Below are positions 35,588 through 46,477 of a stretch of DNA of 64,000 nt, in pieces; positions within the stretch are counted from its first letter, which is position 1, and each line of letters opens with the position of its first letter. The DNA is from Pseudomonas sp. JUb42 (lineage in GTDB: Bacteria; Pseudomonadota; Gammaproteobacteria; Pseudomonadales; Pseudomonadaceae), in the NCBI RefSeq assembly GCF_024807945.1, contig NZ_JANUFD010000001.1, positions 1 through 64,000 on the forward strand. The letters are read 5' to 3'. Made by a program: the position numbers and the translations under genes. The notes under the pieces were generated by a model that worked only from the letters and a program-made list of their open reading frames with translations, was not told the origin of the DNA and made no database searches.

Positions 35588-37618
35588 GTGAAGAGCCTTT
35601 TGTCTCCGGCTATCGCGCTGATGAACCGCCTCAGCTTTGGCATGAAATTCAGCCTGATCAGCGTCTTGTTTTTCGTGCCCATGCTGGTCACCAATTTCTA
35701 TCTGGTGCGCGAAGCCTATCGCGAGCTGCTGGTGACCCGTACCGAGCAGCAGAGTCTGGTGTTGTTCGGTGACAGCCTGAGCCTGCGCCGTGACGTCGAG
35801 ACCCTCAGCCATCTGGCAGCGATCAATCTGGTCCTCGGTCAGTCCAACAAAGTCGCGGAACTGGAAAGCCGTATCAGCAGCCTGGAAAGCACTGTGCTGG
35901 GCAAGCTCAACGGCTTGAGCGCAGTGACTCTGGTGCCAGAACAGGTCAGTGTGTTCAACGCCAAGCGCGATGAGCTGATTGCCGATTTCAAGACGCAACA
36001 GACCGAGTCGGGCTTACAAAACAAGAACGCACAGCTGGAGAAACTGCTGAACAAGACCCTGACCTTCAGCAAGGTGATCGCCAGTCAGGCCGGGCTGAGT
36101 CAGGACCCCACCAGTGATATCCGCCAGCTCACCGAACTGCTCACCAGTGTTACGCCATTGGTGACTCAGGCGCTCGGTGAAGGTCGGGCCATGGGCTCGT
36201 ATTCCTTGGGGCAGGGCCAGCTCAATTCTGCGACCAGCAACCATTTCGATGACCTGTTACAGCGCCTGGAAAAACTCCAGGCCGACTACGCCCTCAAGTT
36301 GCAGGACGCCCTGGCCGCCGGCCCCGAGGTGCACAAGAGTCTCGACGGCCTGGCCAGCGCCAGCCTGGCGACCCTAAAGCAAGGCAGCGAGCTGTTCGAA
36401 GAGCAGATCATGGTCGCCGAAACCCTCGACGCGCCGTGGCAGGGCTTTTACGACAAGACCACCGGCCTGATGGCCCAGACCTACCAACTCAGCGACGCGA
36501 CTCTGGCGTTTCTGGACCGGCAGCTGCAACAGCGCCTGGGTGAAAACCGTCAGCAAATGATCCTGCTGATCAGCGCCCTGGCGGCAGTGTTTCTGCTGAT
36601 TTTCTATCTGTATGGCGGTTTCTACGTGTCGACCCGCACCACTTTGCGCCGCCTCGGGCTGATCATGGACAAGGTCGCTGCGGGGGACATGACTGCGACG
36701 TTTGTCGCCCATAGCCGTGATGAGCTGGGCGAGCTGGGCCGGGTGTTCAACGGTACTGTGGCGAAGATCCATGACCTGATCGAGAAGGTCGGCCAGACCG
36801 TGATCGAAGTCGAGCGCCAGTCCGCTCAGGTGGAGTCGGTGTCGTCCTTGAGCAATCAGGCGGTGGCCGGGCAACGCAGCCAGATCGAGCAGGTGGCCAC
36901 GGCCATGAACCAGATGTCCGCCACCGCCCACGAAGTTGCACGCAGTGCTGCGGCAGCAGTGCATAGCGCCCAGAGTGTCAATCAGGAGACCGTCAATGGT
37001 CGCGGCCTGGTGCAGTCGCAGCAGGGCAGCATCGCCCGTCTGGCCGGTGAGATTGATCAGTCGGTGCAGGTGATCAACCAACTGGCCACGGACAGTGCCG
37101 CCATCAGTCGGGTGCTGGACGTGATCAAGAGCGTGGCCGAGCAGACCAACCTGTTGGCCCTCAACGCCGCCATCGAAGCCGCTCGGGCCGGTGAACAGGG
37201 CAGGGGCTTTGCCGTGGTCGCCGATGAAGTGCGCACCCTGGCCCAGCGCACGCAGCAGTCCACCGAGGAAATCGCCGCAATGATCCTGCGCCTGCAGTCC
37301 GGCGTCGGTGCGGCGGTCAAGGCCATGGGCGTCAGCCATGAAATGGCCACTGGCACCGTGGGCCAGTCGGAGCAGGTGCAACAGGCGCTGGAAAATATCC
37401 TCGGCGCGGTAGGCCTTATCGTCGATCAGAACCAACAGATCGCCGCTGCCGTAGAGCAACAGACCGCCGTAGCCCACGACATTGATCAGAACATCGTCGA
37501 AATCAACCTGGCCGGCGAGCGCACCGCCGACGGCGCCAGCCAGACCGAACACGCCAGCCGCCAGCTATCGGCGCAGGTGGTGGAGTTGCAGCAGTTGATC
37601 AGTGCGTTCCGGGTTTGA
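35588..37618 (+). CDS. Methyl-accepting chemotaxis protein
   Basis: A 676-residue chemoreceptor. The first membrane segment is at about 18-38, a helical ligand domain (about 40-320, with coiled-coil character) is followed by the second segment at about 325-345, a HAMP linker and the signalling domain. The hairpin tip has [20 protein letters not shown] at about 518. Start GTG 35588 is chosen since GGGAGAG precedes it by six bases. The ligand is unknown. A REP pair follows. Confidence 0.9.
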   Translation: MKSLLSPAIALMNRLSFGMKFSLISVLFFVPMLVTNFYLVREAYRELLVTRTEQQSLVLFGDSLSLRRDVETLSHLAAINLVLGQSNKVAELESRISSLESTVLGKLNGLSAVTLVPEQVSVFNAKRDELIADFKTQQTESGLQNKNAQLEKLLNKTLTFSKVIASQAGLSQDPTSDIRQLTELLTSVTPLVTQALGEGRAMGSYSLGQGQLNSATSNHFDDLLQRLEKLQADYALKLQDALAAGPEVHKSLDGLASASLATLKQGSELFEEQIMVAETLDAPWQGFYDKTTGLMAQTYQLSDATLAFLDRQLQQRLGENRQQMILLISALAAVFLLIFYLYGGFYVSTRTTLRRLGLIMDKVAAGDMTATFVAHSRDELGELGRVFNGTVAKIHDLIEKVGQTVIEVERQSAQVESVSSLSNQAVAGQRSQIEQVATAMNQMSATAHEVARSAAAAVHSAQSVNQETVNGRGLVQSQQGSIARLAGEIDQSVQVINQLATDSAAISRVLDVIKSVAEQTNLLALNAAIEAARAGEQGRGFAVVADEVRTLAQRTQQSTEEIAAMILRLQSGVGAAVKAMGVSHEMATGTVGQSEQVQQALENILGAVGLIVDQNQQIAAAVEQQTAVAHDIDQNIVEINLAGERTADGASQTEHASRQLSAQVVELQQLISAFRV

Positions 37619-37635
37619 AGTGCTTAGGGAGGACC

Positions 37636-37722
37636 GTTGGAGCGAGGCTTGCCCGCGAACCATGCGACGCGGTGTTTCAGGCATATCGTGTTGACCCCTT
37701 CGCGGGCAAGCCTCGCTCCAAC
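37636..37722. repeat. REP pair, class B
   Basis: GTTGGAGCGAGGCTTGCCCG faces CGGGCAAGCCTCGCTCCAAC. Confidence 0.85.
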
Positions 37723-37729
37723 AAACCCA

Positions 37730-38524
37730 TCAGGCGGCGCCCGTTAGATCCCAGCCAAACACCTCACAAGCATTGCGCGTACTGACCCGCGCCAGTTCCT
37801 CGGCCTCAACCCCCAACAACCCCGCCAGCGCCGCGCAGATATCCGGCAGGTGCTCGGGGCTGTTGCGCATGTTGGGGTACATGGCCGGGGCCATATCCGG
37901 CGAGTCGGTTTCCAGAACGATGCTATCCAGTGGCAGTTCGGCGATAACCCGGTGCATGCGCAGCGCCTGAGGCCAGGTCGGAGCGCCGCCCAGACCGAGC
38001 TTGAAGCCCAGGCGGATATATTCCCGGGCTTCCTCGCGACTGCCAGCGAAAGCATGAATGATCCCGCTGCGCTTGAGCTTGTGACGCTTGAGGGTGGCGA
38101 TCACCGCCGCGTGGCTGCGTCGTACATGGAGCAGGGCGGGCAGGTCGAAGTCGGCGGCCAGGCGCAGTTGCGCTTCGAAAATCTCCTGCTGGCGTTCACG
38201 ATCCAGATGCTCGACAAAGTAATCCAGGCCAATCTCGCCCACGGCACACAGCTGCGCATGGCCCTTGAGACGGGTCAGCCAATCGCCCAGTTCGGTCAGG
38301 TGCTCGGGGCGGTGTTGCTCCAGGTAGATCGGGTGCAAGCCAAAGGCCGCCTGCAATGTCTGGTCTGCTTCAGTCAAATCCCACAGCCGCTGCCAATTCG
38401 GCTGATAGACACCCAATACCACCATGCGCTGCACGCCCATGCGTTTGCAGTTGGCCATGATCGCCGCGCGGTCCCCTTCGAAATCCGGGAAGTCGAGGTG
38501 GGTATGGGTGTCGATCAGTTGCAT
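37730..38524 (-). CDS. TatD-family metal-dependent hydrolase
   Basis: A 264-residue TatD-type protein with a TIM barrel. The metal-binding signature is IDTHTHLDFPDFEGD (residues 3-17), Glu in VGEIGLDYF (about 93), His at about 127 and about 154, and Asp in LETDSPDM (about 203). TatD proteins are 3'-5' nucleases or amidohydrolases. It starts two bases after the fruR stop and is likely co-transcribed with it. Confidence 0.88.
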   Translation of the reverse strand: MQLIDTHTHLDFPDFEGDRAAIMANCKRMGVQRMVVLGVYQPNWQRLWDLTEADQTLQAAFGLHPIYLEQHRPEHLTELGDWLTRLKGHAQLCAVGEIGLDYFVEHLDRERQQEIFEAQLRLAADFDLPALLHVRRSHAAVIATLKRHKLKRSGIIHAFAGSREEAREYIRLGFKLGLGGAPTWPQALRMHRVIAELPLDSIVLETDSPDMAPAMYPNMRNSPEHLPDICAALAGLLGVEAEELARVSTRNACEVFGWDLTGAA

Positions 38525-38525
38525 G

Positions 38526-39521
38526 TCAGGCCTCGTGAATACGCTGCTTGAAGGTCCGCACGATGGCCTGCACGCCCGGCTCGTATTGGTCCTGCTCAAT
38601 GGCGGCGAGGGCCAGGGCCAGGGCTTTTTCGGCGATCAACTGATGCTGCTGGGCCATGGCATTGACCGGCAGCGGCAAGAAATCCAGCAGCTGGGTGTCG
38701 CCGAAAGTGCCCAGGTGCAGCTGCGCCGGGTTCAGCGACTGCTCCTGCAACACATCGAAAACGCCCTGCAACAATACGTAGGACGTAGTAATCAAGGCAT
38801 CAGGTAAATGGCCGAGGTTCTGCAGGATCTCATTCATCAAGCGCTGCCCACCGGCGCGGCTGAAGGACTCGCCATGTACCTGGGTCACGCCGCCACTGAA
38901 ACCGTCCAGGGCGTCGGTAAAGCCACCGGCCCGCGCCCGGCTGACGCTCAGCTCCGGCCGCGCGCCGATCAGGGCGATATGTTCGGGTCGGGTTTTCAGC
39001 AGGCTGCGGGTCAGTTGCAGGCTGGCGTCATGGTCGTCGCTGACCACCGAGCAAAAGTGTTTGGCATCCATCTCGCGGTCGATGGCAATGATCGGCAGGC
39101 CCTTGCTCTGCAAATCCCGATAGCTGTCGTCGCTGGCGGGCAGGCAACTGGCGACGAACAGCGCGTCGCAGCGGCGGGCGCGAAACAGCTGCAAGAGTTG
39201 CAGCTCGCTGATGGGGTCGTCGTCGGAACTGGCGATCAGCAATTGATAGCCACGGGCGCGGGCGCCTTGTTCCAGCAGCTTGGCGATGCGCGCGTAACTG
39301 GGGTTTTCCAGGTCCGGCAGGATAAAGCCAAGGGTGCGGGTGTGGCGGCTGCGCAAACCGGCGGCCTGGGGGTTGGGGCGAAAGCCATGCTCGTCGACCA
39401 CCGCGCGGACCCGCTCGACCGTCGCATTGCTGATGCGCTGCTGCTCGGCCTTGCCGTTGATTACATAGCTGGCCGTGGTCACGGAAACACCGGCCAGACG
39501 CGCGATATCACTGAGTTTCAA
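38526..39521 (-). CDS. fruR: Fructose repressor FruR/Cra (LacI family)
   Basis: A 331-residue LacI-type regulator: helix-turn-helix KLSDIARLAGVSVTTASYVI (residues 2-21), hinge (about 50-60) and a periplasmic-binding-protein-like effector domain that senses fructose-1-phosphate. The best start is TTG 39521, with AGAGGAA seven bases upstream and alignment to the conserved LKLSDIARLAG N terminus; the frame extends 43 codons upstream with no family likeness. It is divergent from fruBKA and faces an operator at 39735. tatD follows. Confidence 0.9.
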   Translation of the reverse strand: MKLSDIARLAGVSVTTASYVINGKAEQQRISNATVERVRAVVDEHGFRPNPQAAGLRSRHTRTLGFILPDLENPSYARIAKLLEQGARARGYQLLIASSDDDPISELQLLQLFRARRCDALFVASCLPASDDSYRDLQSKGLPIIAIDREMDAKHFCSVVSDDHDASLQLTRSLLKTRPEHIALIGARPELSVSRARAGGFTDALDGFSGGVTQVHGESFSRAGGQRLMNEILQNLGHLPDALITTSYVLLQGVFDVLQEQSLNPAQLHLGTFGDTQLLDFLPLPVNAMAQQHQLIAEKALALALAAIEQDQYEPGVQAIVRTFKQRIHEA

Positions 39522-39734
39522 GCCGACATTCCTCTTGTTATGCCCGTATTTTCGCGGGCGCCTTATCGTCGTGGGGCGATTTTCACCGATCGTAGCCCTT
39601 ATGCACAGCAGACCATTGGCGACGAGCAACGTGCACAGCATTTTTCCCAACTATCCGACCAGTGCCGGATGCCATCGGCAAAGACAGGCTTCAACCGCAT
39701 CAAATAATCGAGTAACGTGCCGGGCTGAATTAGA

Positions 39735-39746
39735 TTAAACGATTCA
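39735..39746. promoter_or_regulatory. FruR operator
   Basis: TTAAACGATTCA is one mismatch from the TTAAACGTTTCA operator described for FruR in Pseudomonas putida. It lies within a longer dyad (GCTGAAT...ATTCAGC, 39724-39748), about 117 bp before fruB, in the 342-bp gap 39522-39863 that holds no other gene. Confidence 0.75.
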
Positions 39747-39863
39747 GCTGGCCTTTTCGTCGCTGTAATCGACATGCAGATGCTGTCGCATAGATATTGC
39801 TTTGATGGCCTACGATCTAAAAACAAGAATTGGGCGCGACATCGCGCTCTAGAGGAGAAAGGC

Positions 39864-42725
39864 ATGCTCGAGCTCACCGTAGAGCAAATATCCATGGCAC
39901 AGACGGCTGTGGATAAGTCCGCCGCGCTGGTGCTGCTGGCCGATCTGCTGGTCGCCGATGGTTTGGTTGCCGAGGGCTATCTGCTAGGCCTGCAATGCCG
40001 CGAGCAACAAGGCTCGACCTTTCTCGGCCAGGGCATCGCCATCCCCCACGGCACCCCCGACACCCGCGAACTGGTGTTCACCACCGGCGTGCGCCTGATG
40101 CAGTTTCCTGAAGGGGTGGACTGGGGCGACGGGCAAATGGTCTACCTGGCCATTGGCATTGCCGCCAAATCCGACGAACACCTGCGCCTGCTGCAACTGT
40201 TGACCCGCGCTCTGGGCGAGACCGATTTGGGCGAAGCCCTGCGCCGGGCGGAAAGCCCCGAGGCGCTGCTGCAACTGTTGCAGGGCGCGCCCCAGGAACT
40301 GGCCCTCGATGCGCAACTGATCAGTCTCGGCGTGTCGGTGGACGATTTCGAAGAACTGGTCTGGCGCGGTGCCCGCCTGCTGCGCAAGGCCGATTGCGTC
40401 AACAACGGTTTTGCTGCCGTGCTGCAACAGGTCGAAGCGTTGCCCCTGGGTGATGGCCTGTATTGGCTGCACAGCGAGCAGATGGTCAAGCGCCCGGGCC
40501 TGGCGTTTGTTACCCCGGACAAACCGATTCGCTATCTCGGCCAGTCGCTCAAGGGCTTGTTCTGCCTGGCCAGCCTCGGTGAAGCCCATCAGGCTTTGCT
40601 TGAGCGCCTGTGTGCGCTGTTGATTGAAGGTCGCGGCCATGAACTGGGCCAGGCCACCAGCAGCCGCGCGGTCTTGCAGGCTCTGGGCGGTGAAGTGCCG
40701 GATGAGTGGCCGACGCAACGCATCGCGCTGGCTAATGCCCATGGCCTGCATGCGCGCCCGGCGAAAATCCTCGCGCAACTGGCAAAAAGTTTTGAAGGCG
40801 AAGTGCGGGTGCGCGTGTTGGATACCGGCGAGTCGGCGGTGTCGGCCAAAAGCCTGAGCAAACTGCTGAGCCTCGGTGCCCGTCGCGGCCAAGTGCTGGA
40901 ATTTATCGCCGAACCGAACATCGCCGCCGACGCCTTGCCCGCGCTGCTCGCCGCCGTGCTGGAAGGGTTGGGCGAAGAGGTCGAGCCGCTGCCGACCGCC
41001 ACCTCACCCGCACCGGTCGAAGTTGTCGTGGTCAAGCAAACCCCGGCGCCCGTTGACGGCAGCCAGCTTCAGGCCGTGCCGGCGTCGCCGGGCATTGCTA
41101 TTGGCCCTGCGCATATTGAAGTGCTGCAAGCCTTTGACTACCCGCTTTTGGGTGAGTCGGTGGAGATCGAGCGCGAACGCCTCAACCGCGCCCTGGCCGA
41201 GGTGCGCCAGGATATCGAAGGGCTGGTGCAACGCAGCAAGGCCAAGGCCATCCGCGAGATTTTCATCACCCATCAGGAAATGCTCGACGACCCCGAGCTG
41301 AGCAGCGAAGTCACCCTGCGTCTGCAACTGGGCGAAAGCGCCGCTGCCGCCTGGAATAACGTGATCGACGCCGCCGCACGCCAGCAGGAGCAACTGCACG
41401 ACGCGCTGCTGGCCGAGCGCGCCGCCGATCTGCGCGATGTCGGGCGCCGGGTGTTGGCGCAGATTTGCGGCATCGAAACTCTGGTCGCGCCGGACGAGCC
41501 TTACATTCTGGTGATGGATGAAGTCGGGCCGTCTGATGTGGCGCGCCTGGACCCCATGCAAGTGGCGGGGATTCTCACCGCACGCGGCGGCGCCACGGCC
41601 CACAGCGCCATTGTCGCCCGGGCCCTGGGTATTCCGGCACTGGTAGGTGCAGGCGAAAGCGTGCTGCTGATCAAGCCGGGCACGCGCCTGTTGCTCGACG
41701 GCCAGCGCGGTCGTCTGGTGGTGGCACCGGATGACGCCACTTTGCAGCGCGCCCTGGAAGATCGCGACAACCGCGAGCAACGTCTGCGCGCTGCTGCTGC
41801 CCTGCGCATGGAGCCCGCCGTGACCCGCGATGGTCATGCCGTGGAAGTCTTCGCCAATATCGGCGACAGCGCTGGCACGCCAGCCGCCGTCGAACAGGGC
41901 GCCGAAGGCATCGGCCTGCTGCGTACTGAATTGCTGTTCATGGCTCACTCCCAGGCGCCGGACGAAGCGACCCAGGAAGCCGAATACCGTCGCGTCCTTG
42001 ATGATCTTGGCGGTCGCCCGTTGGTCGTACGCACCCTCGATGTCGGCGGCGACAAACCGCTGCCGTATTGGCCCATTGCCAAAGAAGAAAACCCTTTCCT
42101 CGGCGTGCGCGGCATTCGTTTGACCCTGCAACGCCCCGAGCTGATGGAAAGCCAGTTGCGCGCCTTGCTGCGCTCGGCGGGCTCGCGACCGCTGCGGATC
42201 ATGTTCCCCATGGTTGGCACCCTTGAAGAGTGGCGCCAGGCCCGGGACATGACCGAGCGCCTGCGTGTGGAGATTCCGGTGGCTGATCTACAACTGGGCA
42301 TCATGATCGAAGTGCCGTCAGCTGCTTTGCTGGCACCGGTACTGGCCCGCGAGGTGGACTTCTTCAGCGTCGGCACCAACGACCTGACCCAGTACACCCT
42401 GGCCATCGACCGTGGTCACCCGAGCCTGTCGGCCCAGGCAGACGGCCTGCATCCGGCGGTGCTGCAACTGATCGATATCACCGTGCGCGCCGCCCATGCC
42501 CATGGCAAATGGGTGGGCGTGTGCGGCGAACTGGCCGCCGACCCCTTGGCTGTGCCGATTCTGGTCGGCCTGGGCGTGGATGAATTGAGCGTCGCGCCGC
42601 GCAGCATTGGCGAGGTCAAGGCCTGCGTGCGCGAGCTGGACCTGAGTGCCGCGCAAGCCATGGCGCAGACCGCGTTGACCCTGGGCAGCGCCCCGGATGT
42701 CCGCGCCCTTGTGGAGGCTGTGTAA
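39864..42725 (+). CDS. fruB: PTS fructose multiphosphoryl transfer protein (EIIA-HPr-EI)
   Basis: A 953-residue fused PTS protein. EIIA (about 1-150) has its active His in [11 protein letters not shown] (about 61); an HPr domain (about 285-370) has [13 protein letters not shown] (His about 296); EI (about 400-950) has the phosphocarrier [14 protein letters not shown] (His about 579) and the PEP-binding C-terminal barrel ([20 protein letters not shown]). It takes phosphate from PEP to the EIIBC encoded by fruA. GAGGAGAAA lies before ATG 39864. fruK overlaps its stop (TAATG). Confidence 0.95.
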   Translation: MLELTVEQISMAQTAVDKSAALVLLADLLVADGLVAEGYLLGLQCREQQGSTFLGQGIAIPHGTPDTRELVFTTGVRLMQFPEGVDWGDGQMVYLAIGIAAKSDEHLRLLQLLTRALGETDLGEALRRAESPEALLQLLQGAPQELALDAQLISLGVSVDDFEELVWRGARLLRKADCVNNGFAAVLQQVEALPLGDGLYWLHSEQMVKRPGLAFVTPDKPIRYLGQSLKGLFCLASLGEAHQALLERLCALLIEGRGHELGQATSSRAVLQALGGEVPDEWPTQRIALANAHGLHARPAKILAQLAKSFEGEVRVRVLDTGESAVSAKSLSKLLSLGARRGQVLEFIAEPNIAADALPALLAAVLEGLGEEVEPLPTATSPAPVEVVVVKQTPAPVDGSQLQAVPASPGIAIGPAHIEVLQAFDYPLLGESVEIERERLNRALAEVRQDIEGLVQRSKAKAIREIFITHQEMLDDPELSSEVTLRLQLGESAAAAWNNVIDAAARQQEQLHDALLAERAADLRDVGRRVLAQICGIETLVAPDEPYILVMDEVGPSDVARLDPMQVAGILTARGGATAHSAIVARALGIPALVGAGESVLLIKPGTRLLLDGQRGRLVVAPDDATLQRALEDRDNREQRLRAAAALRMEPAVTRDGHAVEVFANIGDSAGTPAAVEQGAEGIGLLRTELLFMAHSQAPDEATQEAEYRRVLDDLGGRPLVVRTLDVGGDKPLPYWPIAKEENPFLGVRGIRLTLQRPELMESQLRALLRSAGSRPLRIMFPMVGTLEEWRQARDMTERLRVEIPVADLQLGIMIEVPSAALLAPVLAREVDFFSVGTNDLTQYTLAIDRGHPSLSAQADGLHPAVLQLIDITVRAAHAHGKWVGVCGELAADPLAVPILVGLGVDELSVAPRSIGEVKACVRELDLSAAQAMAQTALTLGSAPDVRALVEAV

Positions 42726-43666
42726 TGTCCCGGATTCTGACCCTGACCATGAACCCCGCCCTTGATCTGACCGTGCAACTGGGTCAGTTGCAGGTCGGCC
42801 AGGTCAATCGCAGCGACGCCATGCTCAGCCATGCGGCGGGCAAGGGCCTCAACGTTGCGCAAGTGCTGGCCGATCTGGGCCATGAGCTGACCGTCGCCGG
42901 ATTCCTGGGCGTTGATAATCAACTGCCGTTTGAAACCCTGTTCGGCCAGCGCGGCTTTGTCGACGAGTTCGTCCGCGTGCCGGGGGAGACTCGCAGCAAT
43001 ATCAAGTTGGCCGAAAGCAGCGGACGCATCACCGATATCAACGGTCGCGGGCCGCAGGTCAGCGCTGAGGCGCAGCAGGCGTTGTTTACCCGTATCGAGC
43101 AGATCGCCAGCGGTTTTGATGTAGTGGTGGTCGCCGGCAGCCTGCCCAAGGGCGTCAGCGCTCAGTGGCTGCAAAGCCTGTTGCTGCGCCTCAAGGAGCT
43201 GGGCCTGAAAGTCGCCCTGGACACCAGTGGCGAAGCCCTGCGCGCCGGGCTGCAGGCCGGGCCGTGGCTGATCAAACCCAATACCGAAGAACTGGCCGAC
43301 GCCCTCGACGCGCCGATCATTTCCATTGAGGCCCAGGCCGACGCCGCCGCGCGCTTGCAGCAACAGGGTATCGAACATGTGGTGATTTCTCAGGGCTCGG
43401 AAGGCGTGCACTGGTTCGCGGACGGCTTCGCCTGGCAGTCCCTGCCGCCGAGCGTCACCGTGGCCAGTACCGTCGGCGCCGGGGATTCGCTGCTGGCGGG
43501 CATGGTCCACGGCCTGATCAGTGGTCACACACCGCAACAGACCCTGCGCACCGCCACCGCCATCGCCGCCATGGCCGTGACCCAGATCGGCTTCGGCATC
43601 AGCGACGTCGTGCAGCTCAAAAAGCTGGAACAGGGCGTCAGCCTGCGCAATCTGGCAGAACAATAA
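42725..43666 (+). CDS. fruK: 1-phosphofructokinase
   Basis: A 313-residue PfkB-family kinase that turns fructose-1-phosphate into fructose-1,6-bisphosphate. The N terminus is LTLTMNPALDLTVQLGQL, the AGKGLNVAQVLADLG motif follows (about 38-52), and the catalytic GAGDSLLAGMVHG (about 252) carries the base Asp. It is translationally coupled to fruB by a 1-bp overlap. Confidence 0.95.
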   Translation: MSRILTLTMNPALDLTVQLGQLQVGQVNRSDAMLSHAAGKGLNVAQVLADLGHELTVAGFLGVDNQLPFETLFGQRGFVDEFVRVPGETRSNIKLAESSGRITDINGRGPQVSAEAQQALFTRIEQIASGFDVVVVAGSLPKGVSAQWLQSLLLRLKELGLKVALDTSGEALRAGLQAGPWLIKPNTEELADALDAPIISIEAQADAAARLQQQGIEHVVISQGSEGVHWFADGFAWQSLPPSVTVASTVGAGDSLLAGMVHGLISGHTPQQTLRTATAIAAMAVTQIGFGISDVVQLKKLEQGVSLRNLAEQ

Positions 43667-43753
43667 GTAGCCCCGGCTTGCCGCGAGGTTGAGGTGGCAA
43701 ATCTTTTGGGGGTTGTGGGAATCAAGTTTATGGGAATAGTTGTGTGAGCAATT

Positions 43754-43843
43754 GTGGGAGCGAATTCATTCGCGAAAGCGCTGTTTCAGGCGGTAAAGAT
43801 GCGTCGGATGTACCGGCCTATTCGCGAATGAATTCGCTCCCAC
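43754..43843. repeat. REP pair between fruK and fruA
   Basis: Class A pair: GTGGGAGCGAATTCATTCGC and its partner, breaking the fru operon. It could lower fruA expression by mRNA processing. Confidence 0.85.
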
Positions 43844-43910
43844 AAAAATCGCTGCGACAACTCACTCCCACAGAATTCGCCCCCTACCGAATAAGAACAG
43901 AGGGATTGTG

Positions 43911-45650
43911 ATGAAACTAGCCATTATTACCGCCTGCCCCAACGGCCAGGTCAGCAGCGTACTCAGCGCGCGCCTGCTGGACGCTGCCGCCAAGCGTCTG
44001 GGCTGGAGCACCGTTGTCGAGATTCATGACCCCCATCACCCCGAGCGCGCACTGTCGGCTGAGACCATCGCCGAAGTGGACTGGGTGCTGGTGGTCAATA
44101 CCGGCGTGCTGGACCTGTCGCGTTTCGTTGGCAAGCGCGTGTTTCAGGACACCCCGGCCCATGCCCTGCAAGACGTCGACGGCTTCCTTCATCGTGCCGC
44201 CGATCAGGCCCGGCTGCGTGAAGCCAGCACCGAAGCCGTGGCCCCGGTTGCCGCGCCGAGCCACAAACCGCGCATTGTCGCCATTACCGCCTGCCCGACC
44301 GGTGTCGCTCATACCTTTATGGCCGCCGAAGCCATTCAACAGGCCGCCAAGCGTCTGGACTACGAGTTGCAGGTCGAGACCCAGGGCTCGGTCGGCGCGC
44401 GCAATCCATTGAGCGCCGAAGTCATTGCCCAGGCCGATGTGGTGCTGCTGGCCGCCGATATCGAGGTCAATACCGCGCGTTTTGCCGGCAAGCGCATCTA
44501 CCGCTGCGGCACCGGCATTGCCCTGAAACAATCGGAAGCGACCCTGAAAAAGGCCTTGGCCGAGGCTAAGGTAGAAAGCACCGATGCCGCCGCGAGCGGC
44601 CCGGCCAAGCAAGAGAAAACCGGCGTCTACAAGCACCTGCTGACCGGGGTGTCGTACATGCTGCCGATGGTGGTGGCCGGTGGTTTGCTGATCGCCTTGT
44701 CCTTTGTCTTTGGCATTACCGCGTTCAAGGAGCCGGGCACCCTGGCGGCGGCCTTGATGCAGATCGGTGGCGAAGCGGCGTTCAAGCTGATGGTGCCATT
44801 GCTGGCGGGATATATCGCTTACTCCATCGCTGACCGTCCGGGCCTGGCACCGGGGATGATCGGCGGCTTGCTCGCCAGTACCCTGGGCGCCGGTTTTATC
44901 GGCGGTATCGTCGCCGGGTTCATCGCCGGTTACTGCGCCAAGGCGATCAACCACTATGTGCGTCTGCCAGCCAGCGTCGAAGCGCTCAAGCCGATCCTGA
45001 TCATCCCGCTGCTCGCCAGCCTGATCACCGGGATGGTGATGATCTACGTGGTCGGCAAGCCGGTGGCGAGCATGCTGGAAAGCCTGACCCAGTTCCTCGA
45101 CAGCATGGGCACCACCAACGCCATTCTGCTGGGTATCGTCCTCGGCGCGATGATGTGCGTCGACCTCGGCGGGCCGATCAACAAGGCGTCCTATGCCTTC
45201 TCCGTGGGCCTGCTGGCGTCCCAGAGCTACGCGCCGATGGCCGCCGCGATGGCGGCGGGCATGGTGCCACCGATCGGCATGGGCATCGCCACCCTTATCG
45301 CCCGACGCAAGTTCGCCCAGAGCGAGCGCGAAGCGGGCAAGGCTGCGTTCGTGCTGGGCCTGTGCTTTATCTCCGAGGGCGCGATCCCCTTCGCCGCCAA
45401 AGACCCGCTGCGGGTGATCCCGTCCAGCATCATCGGCGGCGCCCTCACCGGTGCCCTGTCGATGCTGTTCGGCTGCAAACTCATGGCGCCCCACGGCGGC
45501 CTGTTTGTGCTGCTTATCCCCAATGCCATCAACCATGCGCTGCTGTATCTGCTGGCGATCGTGATCGGCAGCGTCGTCACCGGCGTGCTGTACGCCGTGC
45601 TCAAACGGCCGGAAGGGGTGGAGATGGATATTGCGCCAGCGGTCGCCTGA
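43911..45650 (+). CDS. fruA: PTS fructose transporter subunit EIIBC
   Basis: A 579-residue permease. Two EIIB-like domains come first, with cysteine in MKLAIITACPNGQVSSVL (about 9) and in RIVAITACPTGVAHTFMA (about 128, the canonical CPTGVAHT active site), then an EIIC membrane domain (about 240-575). The double EIIB layout occurs in E. coli FruA; the first is the less canonical. The start is ATG 43911, with AGAGGGA about eight bases upstream. It follows fruK at 244 bp with a REP pair between. Confidence 0.93.
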   Translation: MKLAIITACPNGQVSSVLSARLLDAAAKRLGWSTVVEIHDPHHPERALSAETIAEVDWVLVVNTGVLDLSRFVGKRVFQDTPAHALQDVDGFLHRAADQARLREASTEAVAPVAAPSHKPRIVAITACPTGVAHTFMAAEAIQQAAKRLDYELQVETQGSVGARNPLSAEVIAQADVVLLAADIEVNTARFAGKRIYRCGTGIALKQSEATLKKALAEAKVESTDAAASGPAKQEKTGVYKHLLTGVSYMLPMVVAGGLLIALSFVFGITAFKEPGTLAAALMQIGGEAAFKLMVPLLAGYIAYSIADRPGLAPGMIGGLLASTLGAGFIGGIVAGFIAGYCAKAINHYVRLPASVEALKPILIIPLLASLITGMVMIYVVGKPVASMLESLTQFLDSMGTTNAILLGIVLGAMMCVDLGGPINKASYAFSVGLLASQSYAPMAAAMAAGMVPPIGMGIATLIARRKFAQSEREAGKAAFVLGLCFISEGAIPFAAKDPLRVIPSSIIGGALTGALSMLFGCKLMAPHGGLFVLLIPNAINHALLYLLAIVIGSVVTGVLYAVLKRPEGVEMDIAPAVA

Positions 45651-45670
45651 TCGTTTTGAGAGTAAATTCT

Positions 45671-45760
45671 GTGGGAGCGAATTCATTCGCGAAAGCAGTG
45701 TTTTAGGCGCTGAACATGTGTTGTCTGTCCCGGCCCCTTCGCGGATGAATCCGCTCCCAC
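45671..45760. repeat. REP pair, class A
   Basis: GTGGGAGCGAATTCATTCGC faces GCGGATGAATCCGCTCCCAC. Confidence 0.8.
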
Positions 45761-45802
45761 AGGTTTTGGGTTGTGCCTTTTTTCCGTGTTGCCTGGGCTT
45801 CT

Positions 45803-45893
45803 GTGGGAGCGAATTCATTCGCGAAAGCGTTGTTCCAGGCGGTAAAGATGCATCGGATGTAACGGCCTCTTCGCTCCCACAATTCGCTCCCAT
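45803..45893. repeat. REP pair, class A, truncated right arm
   Basis: GTGGGAGCGAATTCATTCGC is followed by TCGCTCCCAC and AATTCGCTCCCAT fragments, with the internal part of the right arm lost. Confidence 0.75.
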
Positions 45894-45936
45894 AGAATTC
45901 GCTCCCCATCAGTGAGCCTGCAAGGAGCGATCGGGT

Positions 45937-46455
45937 TTACATCGCCAGAAACTGCGTCGCGCGCTTCCACCATGGCTGTGTCTGGCCAAGGCTTTCACGG
46001 GTTTCGTGGAGCAGCACGTTCGGCATATCCCGCAGGCGGATCCACGGCTCGTTTTGCCAGTGCAGCAGGTTCAGCGAGGCGCCGGCCCAGTCCAGCAGGC
46101 CCTGGGTCGGGCGTTCGCTGTGGCCCAGGTCATTGGCGTCGCGCAGGGTCGGGGCGACGTGCAGGGTCAGCCATTCGCGCAGTTGCCGGGTGTGGGGCGC
46201 TGAATGGTAGATCAGCAGGGCGTAGGCGCCGGACTCGCTGATCATCAGCACCTCGCCCAGTTCGCGTACGTTGAGCAGGCGGTGCTGATCCGGGTCGAGC
46301 TTGCGGATGCTGCGCTCTTCCAGGCGATAACCCATCAACCGGCCCAGATTATGGGCGCAGAACCACACCTGGCCTTCCAGTAGCAGGGCGTGAAGGTGGA
46401 GGTGATGGCGGGTGAAGCGGGTGGGGGTGTGGCAAGTTTGTTCATATATCGGCAT
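45937..46455 (-). CDS. Bro-N domain protein (phage antirepressor type)
   Basis: A 172-residue protein. The first half (about 15-115) matches Bro-N: VWFCAHNLGRLMGYRLEERS, with LISESGAYALLIYHSAPHTR and REWLTLHVAPTLR as typical motifs. The second half is unrelated to known antirepressor tails. Bro-N proteins bind DNA and are common in phages and as stand-alone bacterial genes. No phage genes are nearby, so this is an isolated gene. Upstream lies a highly structured region (46478-46700). GAGGACTTC is just before the ATG. Confidence 0.75.
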   Translation of the reverse strand: MPIYEQTCHTPTRFTRHHLHLHALLLEGQVWFCAHNLGRLMGYRLEERSIRKLDPDQHRLLNVRELGEVLMISESGAYALLIYHSAPHTRQLREWLTLHVAPTLRDANDLGHSERPTQGLLDWAGASLNLLHWQNEPWIRLRDMPNVLLHETRESLGQTQPWWKRATQFLAM

Positions 46456-46477
46456 GAGTGAAGTCCTCTAATTTGAA

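Noticed and set aside
43917..45893. A 658-codon frame antisense to fruA
   Set aside because: Mirrors the third-position codon bias of fruA and reads through REP sequence; no protein features.
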